Of a stretch of DNA of 11,135 nt, positions 8,199 through 11,135 are shown piece by piece. Made by a program: the position numbers and the translations under genes. A model generated the notes under the pieces. That model was not told the origin of the DNA. It saw only the letters and a program-made list of their open reading frames with translations, and did not search any database. The stretch lies in assembly GCA_030609785.1 (NCBI GenBank), contig JAUWTC010000039.1, positions 1 to 11,135 on the forward strand, given 5' to 3'. This DNA comes from Holophagae bacterium. GTDB lineage: Bacteria; Acidobacteriota; Thermoanaerobaculia; Thermoanaerobaculales; Sulfomarinibacteraceae. How positions within the stretch are numbered: the stretch's first letter is position 1; each line of letters starts with the position of its first letter.

Positions 8199-9847
8199 AC
8201 CCGGATGATCTCCTTGGGATCAGTCGTCACCCGAAACGGCGTTTTCCACCGGACGGTCGAATAAAATCCCGCCGTACGGCTCATGGTTCGGATTGGCACA
8301 GTCCCTGAATAGACATGTTCTTCAGAGAGAACCAACCGTCGTTTGAGTTCCGGGTTGAAACGGCTTTTGTGGGTCGTCACCGGCCAGATCAGCAGGCTGC
8401 CCTCGGGAGGAACCGGGGGCCGAAACAACGCGTCCTTGAGCCCCGCAGCTTCGGCGTAGGCCCTGAAGCCCCAGTTGCCGCAGAACCAGATTTCCGAGCC
8501 GGTCTCCCGCAATCTGGGCAACTCGTCCTTCATGAAAGTCCTTGAGGCATCGGCAAACTGTGCGTCGGCCATACCGATTGCCGCCGACAGCCCGACCTGA
8601 AGCACCACTCCGGCAGCCAGAACCGGTCTGAGCCGTTTTTCCAGGCCGTTTCGGTGCACGAAGGCGACCACCAGCAAAACCAGTGCGGGCAAGGCAGGCA
8701 GCAGGTGACGCACCGCCTGGAAGAAAACGCCGAAGACGGCCACGCCGAGGCAGCATCCCAGCCACCACAGGAGAAACACAGCATCCGTGGTCTGCCTCTT
8801 TTCTCCTTCGGTCGACGGGGTCCGGTTCCCCAGGGCCGAACCGATCTCCCAAAGGACCCACATCAAAAGACAAATTCCCGCCGTGGCCCACAAGAAGAAG
8901 GACACGGTGGCCTGCGGCTCCGAAGGTCTGATCACCAGAAAAGCCCCTGCTGCCGCTACCGGCGCCAGGACCCACGCGACGACCCTCAAACGCCCCCGCC
9001 TGATGACGTCATGAACAAACGCCACCGGCCACAGCCATATGAGACTGCCGACGATCGTCGTCATACTGAGGAACTTGGCCGCCCGGCTGAAGCCCTTTTC
9101 GTCGAATCGGTCCCGTCCCAGGAAACCCAAATGCGTACGACCGTGCACCATGATGTTCTCGAGGCTCCACAAGCCGACCATCGCCACCGGAATCAAAAGC
9201 CACACCAGGTCTCGTGGTCTCCGGCGCAAAAGGGGATAGGCGCCGAGCACGGCAAAGAGCACCAGCGAGGAGTATTTCGTCAGCATCGCCGACCCGGCAA
9301 GCACTGCACCAAGGGCCAGAAGTCTCCTGTCCCTTCGGTCGGATCCCCAGACAAAGGCCGCAACCGATGCCGCCGATAACACCATGGCCGGGACGTCCCG
9401 CATCAGGTTCGAGGAAACGACGACCGCCGGCGTCGACAGAACGAACAGCAGGGGCCACAGACTGCCGGGGGTGAAACGAAGGGACAGGGCGACCATCGCC
9501 AAAGCGCCGATCAGAAGAAAAATCACCATCGGAATGTGAAGTGCCACCTCGTTGAGACCCCACATCGCGACCAATGGTGCGAGAACATAGCTCAACAACG
9601 GCGGGTTGGTCGTCGCTTCGAACATCGGCTGGGGGTCGTTGTGCCAGTTGATCTCACAGGCAAAGGGCCGCAGAGGATCTTCCGTGATCTGGCGGGCAAC
9701 CGCCAGCACAACCGTATCGTCGATAGTGATTGCCTTGTTGAGGATAGGCAGGCCTGCCGCCAGGGCACATACGACGGCGATGACAAGGTGGCGACGGAAA
9801 CCCATAGGGGACATTATGAGGTGGAAACATAAACCTTGACAGCCCAT
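8108..9847 (-). CDS. Multi-pass GT-C glycosyltransferase, ArnT/PMT_2-like
   Basis: Probable inner-membrane glycosyltransferase that moves a sugar from a polyprenyl-phosphate carrier to an extracytoplasmic acceptor; donor and acceptor cannot be read from the sequence. Family signs in order are a first helix (about 20-38), then TIDD (41-44) with the acidic pair expected of the GT-C first loop. These are followed by NPPLLSYVLAP (81-91), the helix SSNLMRDVPAMVLSAASVAAF, then LTKYSSLVL (189-197) and RHLLPALPALVLL (380-392). About ten hydrophobic helices run to about residue 425, followed by a soluble C-terminal part of about 150 residues. No neighbour indicates which glycan is modified. The start is uncertain: in-frame ATGs also lie at 9814 and 9805, none has a good Shine-Dalgarno sequence, and I give the longest frame. 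The peptide from 9814 or 9805, with FRRH before the helix, looks more natural. The 3' end overlaps phoR on the other strand. Confidence 0.85.
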   Translation of the reverse strand: MGCQGLCFHLIMSPMGFRRHLVIAVVCALAAGLPILNKAITIDDTVVLAVARQITEDPLRPFACEINWHNDPQPMFEATTNPPLLSYVLAPLVAMWGLNEVALHIPMVIFLLIGALAMVALSLRFTPGSLWPLLFVLSTPAVVVSSNLMRDVPAMVLSAASVAAFVWGSDRRDRRLLALGAVLAGSAMLTKYSSLVLFAVLGAYPLLRRRPRDLVWLLIPVAMVGLWSLENIMVHGRTHLGFLGRDRFDEKGFSRAAKFLSMTTIVGSLIWLWPVAFVHDVIRRGRLRVVAWVLAPVAAAGAFLVIRPSEPQATVSFFLWATAGICLLMWVLWEIGSALGNRTPSTEGEKRQTTDAVFLLWWLGCCLGVAVFGVFFQAVRHLLPALPALVLLVVAFVHRNGLEKRLRPVLAAGVVLQVGLSAAIGMADAQFADASRTFMKDELPRLRETGSEIWFCGNWGFRAYAEAAGLKDALFRPPVPPEGSLLIWPVTTHKSRFNPELKRRLVLSEEHVYSGTVPIRTMSRTAGFYSTVRWKTPFRVTTDPKEIIRVYEVGPIGKLTVTRVPTSSRESSLRSPPIN

Positions 9848-9853
9848 ACCCTG

Positions 9854-9870
9854 GATGCGCGCAGCGCATC
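9854..9870. repeat. Short perfect hairpin in the divergent intergenic region
   Basis: GATGCGC and GCGCATC form a perfect 7-bp stem around a 3-nt loop. It lies just upstream of the longest glycosyltransferase frame and 5 nt from a larger inverted repeat. No T-run follows on either strand, and both flanking genes point away, so a terminator role is unlikely. It could be an operator or part of a dispersed repeat unit. Confidence 0.7.
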
Positions 9871-9874
9871 AAAT

Positions 9875-9949
9875 AGGATGAAGTTGGGCAGAGGCACGCA
9901 CCAAGCTACAGCTACGGTAACGCGGGCCGCCTCTGCCCAACTTGATCCT
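9875..9949. repeat. 21-nt inverted repeat with 33-nt loop between divergent genes
   Basis: The left arm (9875-9895) and right arm (9929-9949) are complementary at 20 of 21 positions; only 9880 and 9944 fail to pair. The core is AAGTTGGGCAGAGGC against GCCTCTGCCCAACTT. The loop (9896-9928) contains a direct repeat of AGCTAC at 9904-9909 and 9910-9915. No T-run follows and both neighbours diverge, so it is not an evident terminator. TTGGGCAGAG-type palindromes resemble REP-like intergenic repeats I associate with proteobacterial genomes. That is a memory-based likeness, not a match I can prove. Alternatives are a structured leader or a regulatory site for one of the flanking genes. Confidence 0.85.
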
Positions 9950-9985
9950 GCAGTGATACCCTCAAAAAGAGCGAGTTGCACTGAC

Positions 9986-11135
9986 ATGACGACAGCGGAT
10001 CACGACCCGGCAATGGATTCCTCCCCACTGATTGGCGGGGATTCCAGATCCTTCAAGGCTGGTTTCTCGACCCGAACCAGCGATTTCTCCGGTGAGTTTC
10101 TCGACCGGGACCTGGAGCGGTCCTTCCTATGCTCGACCCTGTCCACCAGGATTCGGCATCTCCGCTTTGTCGGCGTTACGGCTGCCGTCTTTATCGTACT
10201 GGGCATCGTCGTCGACGCACTGGTCGTCGGAAATGACCCCATGTTGATTGGAAGCATCATCGCTGCCCGGGCCCTGGTTGCCGCCTCGATTTTCGCGGCG
10301 ATCATGGCAGCCGGTAGCGCCGGTCGCCCTGAAGGCGGCCTGGATCGCTTGATTGTCATTCCCATCCTGATGATATCCGCCATGACCTGCGGCATCGTCT
10401 GGGCCATCAAAGGCGAACTGCTCCTCCACGCCCTGACTGCCCTGGTCCTGATCCTCGTCTACTACCTTTTTCTCCCCCTCCGGCTGATCTGGGCCATGGG
10501 CGTCAGCCTGACTTTTACCGTGGGTTTCATCGCTTCGACATCGGTATTTCTCGACATCAGGCCGGACGAGTTCATCCAGGTCATCCTGTACCTGACCCTG
10601 GCCAACATTTTGGGGGCCCTTATTTCGAGAGAACGTAATGTGACCCTCCGGCGAGAATTCGTCGTCGTAGAATCCGAGCGCAGAATTGCCGACGATCTCA
10701 GACACGAGGTGGCCGCCCGAACCGCCGCCGAAACGGCCCAGGCGGAGAGCGAGGCCCGTTTTCGCAGCCTGGTCGAACTGTCTCCGGATGCGATTGTCGT
10801 ACACCGCAGTGGAATAATCCTGTACCTGAATCCTGTCGGCAGTCGGTTGATGGGGGCGAAAAGTCCTGAACAGCTGATAGGCCAGTCCTTCTTCGATTTC
10901 ATCCTCCCGAGGTACAGGCAACCGATCGCCGAACGTCTGGCCATGCTTGAACATGGGGCCGAGAGCCTGCCACCGATTGAGTTGACGGTCCGCACCGTCG
11001 ACGGCAGAGAGCGCCCGTGCGAGGTCGTGTCCGGCCCGATCCTTTATGAGGGTGAACCTGCGGTCCAGAGCGTTGTACGAGATATCGCCGAGCGAAAACA
11101 GATGCGGGAGGAACTGACACGGCTGGCGACGACCG
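9986..11135 (+). CDS. Membrane-anchored PAS sensor protein, probable diguanylate cyclase (3' partial)
   Basis: This gene runs off the right edge after 383 residues. A polar N-terminus (1-57) is followed by about six membrane helices (roughly 60-82, 87-110, 121-141, 146-164, 166-187, 196-214), resembling an integral membrane sensory domain, though I cannot assign a named one. Residues 214-258 are charged and alanine-rich and probably form a coiled linker. A PAS domain follows at about 256-370, opening with ARFRSLVELSPDAIVV and ending in SVVRDIAERKQ. The visible end, REELTRLATT plus a first base G, is exactly how the PAS-to-GGDEF junction usually reads (LATTDPLTG). A GGDEF domain therefore probably lies beyond the window; a histidine kinase is the main alternative. 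The ATG at 9986 is the first in frame. An internal ATG at 10013 and a GTG at 9953 are possible, and no clear Shine-Dalgarno sequence decides. Confidence 0.85.
   Translation, partial: MTTADHDPAMDSSPLIGGDSRSFKAGFSTRTSDFSGEFLDRDLERSFLCSTLSTRIRHLRFVGVTAAVFIVLGIVVDALVVGNDPMLIGSIIAARALVAASIFAAIMAAGSAGRPEGGLDRLIVIPILMISAMTCGIVWAIKGELLLHALTALVLILVYYLFLPLRLIWAMGVSLTFTVGFIASTSVFLDIRPDEFIQVILYLTLANILGALISRERNVTLRREFVVVESERRIADDLRHEVAARTAAETAQAESEARFRSLVELSPDAIVVHRSGIILYLNPVGSRLMGAKSPEQLIGQSFFDFILPRYRQPIAERLAMLEHGAESLPPIELTVRTVDGRERPCEVVSGPILYEGEPAVQSVVRDIAERKQMREELTRLATT

Noticed and set aside
8654..9379. Rightward open frame of 241 codons inside the glycosyltransferase gene
   Set aside because: The product is rich in Gln, Arg, His and Pro with no hydrophobic core, while the opposite strand encodes a coherent GT-C membrane protein.
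9854..9949. Bidirectional terminator or known riboswitch
   Set aside because: Both neighbouring genes diverge and no T-run follows either stem. I looked for a cyclic-di-GMP or cobalamin riboswitch core and did not recognise one.

Overview
The window is GC-rich, tightly packed bacterial DNA. The PstS-type phosphate-binding protein, a PstC with a large extracytoplasmic insert, a PhoBR two-component pair and a GT-C glycosyltransferase all point to a Gram-negative bacterium. The extended PstC and PstA resemble the long forms known from Pseudomonas and other Gammaproteobacteria, but nothing here fixes the phylum, and I do not name a taxon.

Bases 1-8198 hold one rightward cluster, pstS (5' end missing)-pstC-pstA-pstB-phoU-phoB-phoR. 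Junctions are very tight: 6 nt between pstS and pstC, a 14-nt overlap pstC/pstA, a 4-nt ATGA overlap pstA/pstB, 44 nt between pstB and phoU, 3 nt between phoU and phoB, and a 4- or 10-nt overlap phoB/phoR. It encodes high-affinity phosphate uptake and its sensing circuit. PstS binds phosphate outside the inner membrane, PstCA forms the channel, and PstB supplies ATP hydrolysis. By family knowledge PhoU couples transporter state to the PhoR kinase, which phosphorylates PhoB. The promoter, and any Pho box in front of pstS, lies upstream of the window. The only real gap inside the cluster (5534-5577) carries three contiguous heptamers.

Bases 8108-9847 hold a leftward gene for a multi-pass GT-C (ArnT/PMT-like) glycosyltransferase. 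Its 3' end overlaps the 3' end of phoR by 91 bp on opposite strands, so the two genes converge without a spacer or visible terminator.

Bases 9848-9985 are a 138-nt divergent intergenic region with a 7-bp hairpin and a near-perfect 21-nt inverted repeat. From 9986 a rightward gene runs off the end. It encodes a six-helix membrane domain, a coiled linker and a PAS domain. It breaks off at residues typical of the PAS-to-GGDEF junction, so a diguanylate cyclase is the likely full product.

Most of the window is a well-known system. The less ordinary parts are the matched pair of extended permeases, the intergenic repeats, the antisense 3' overlap and the truncated membrane-PAS sensor. I found no evidence for a wholly new system.
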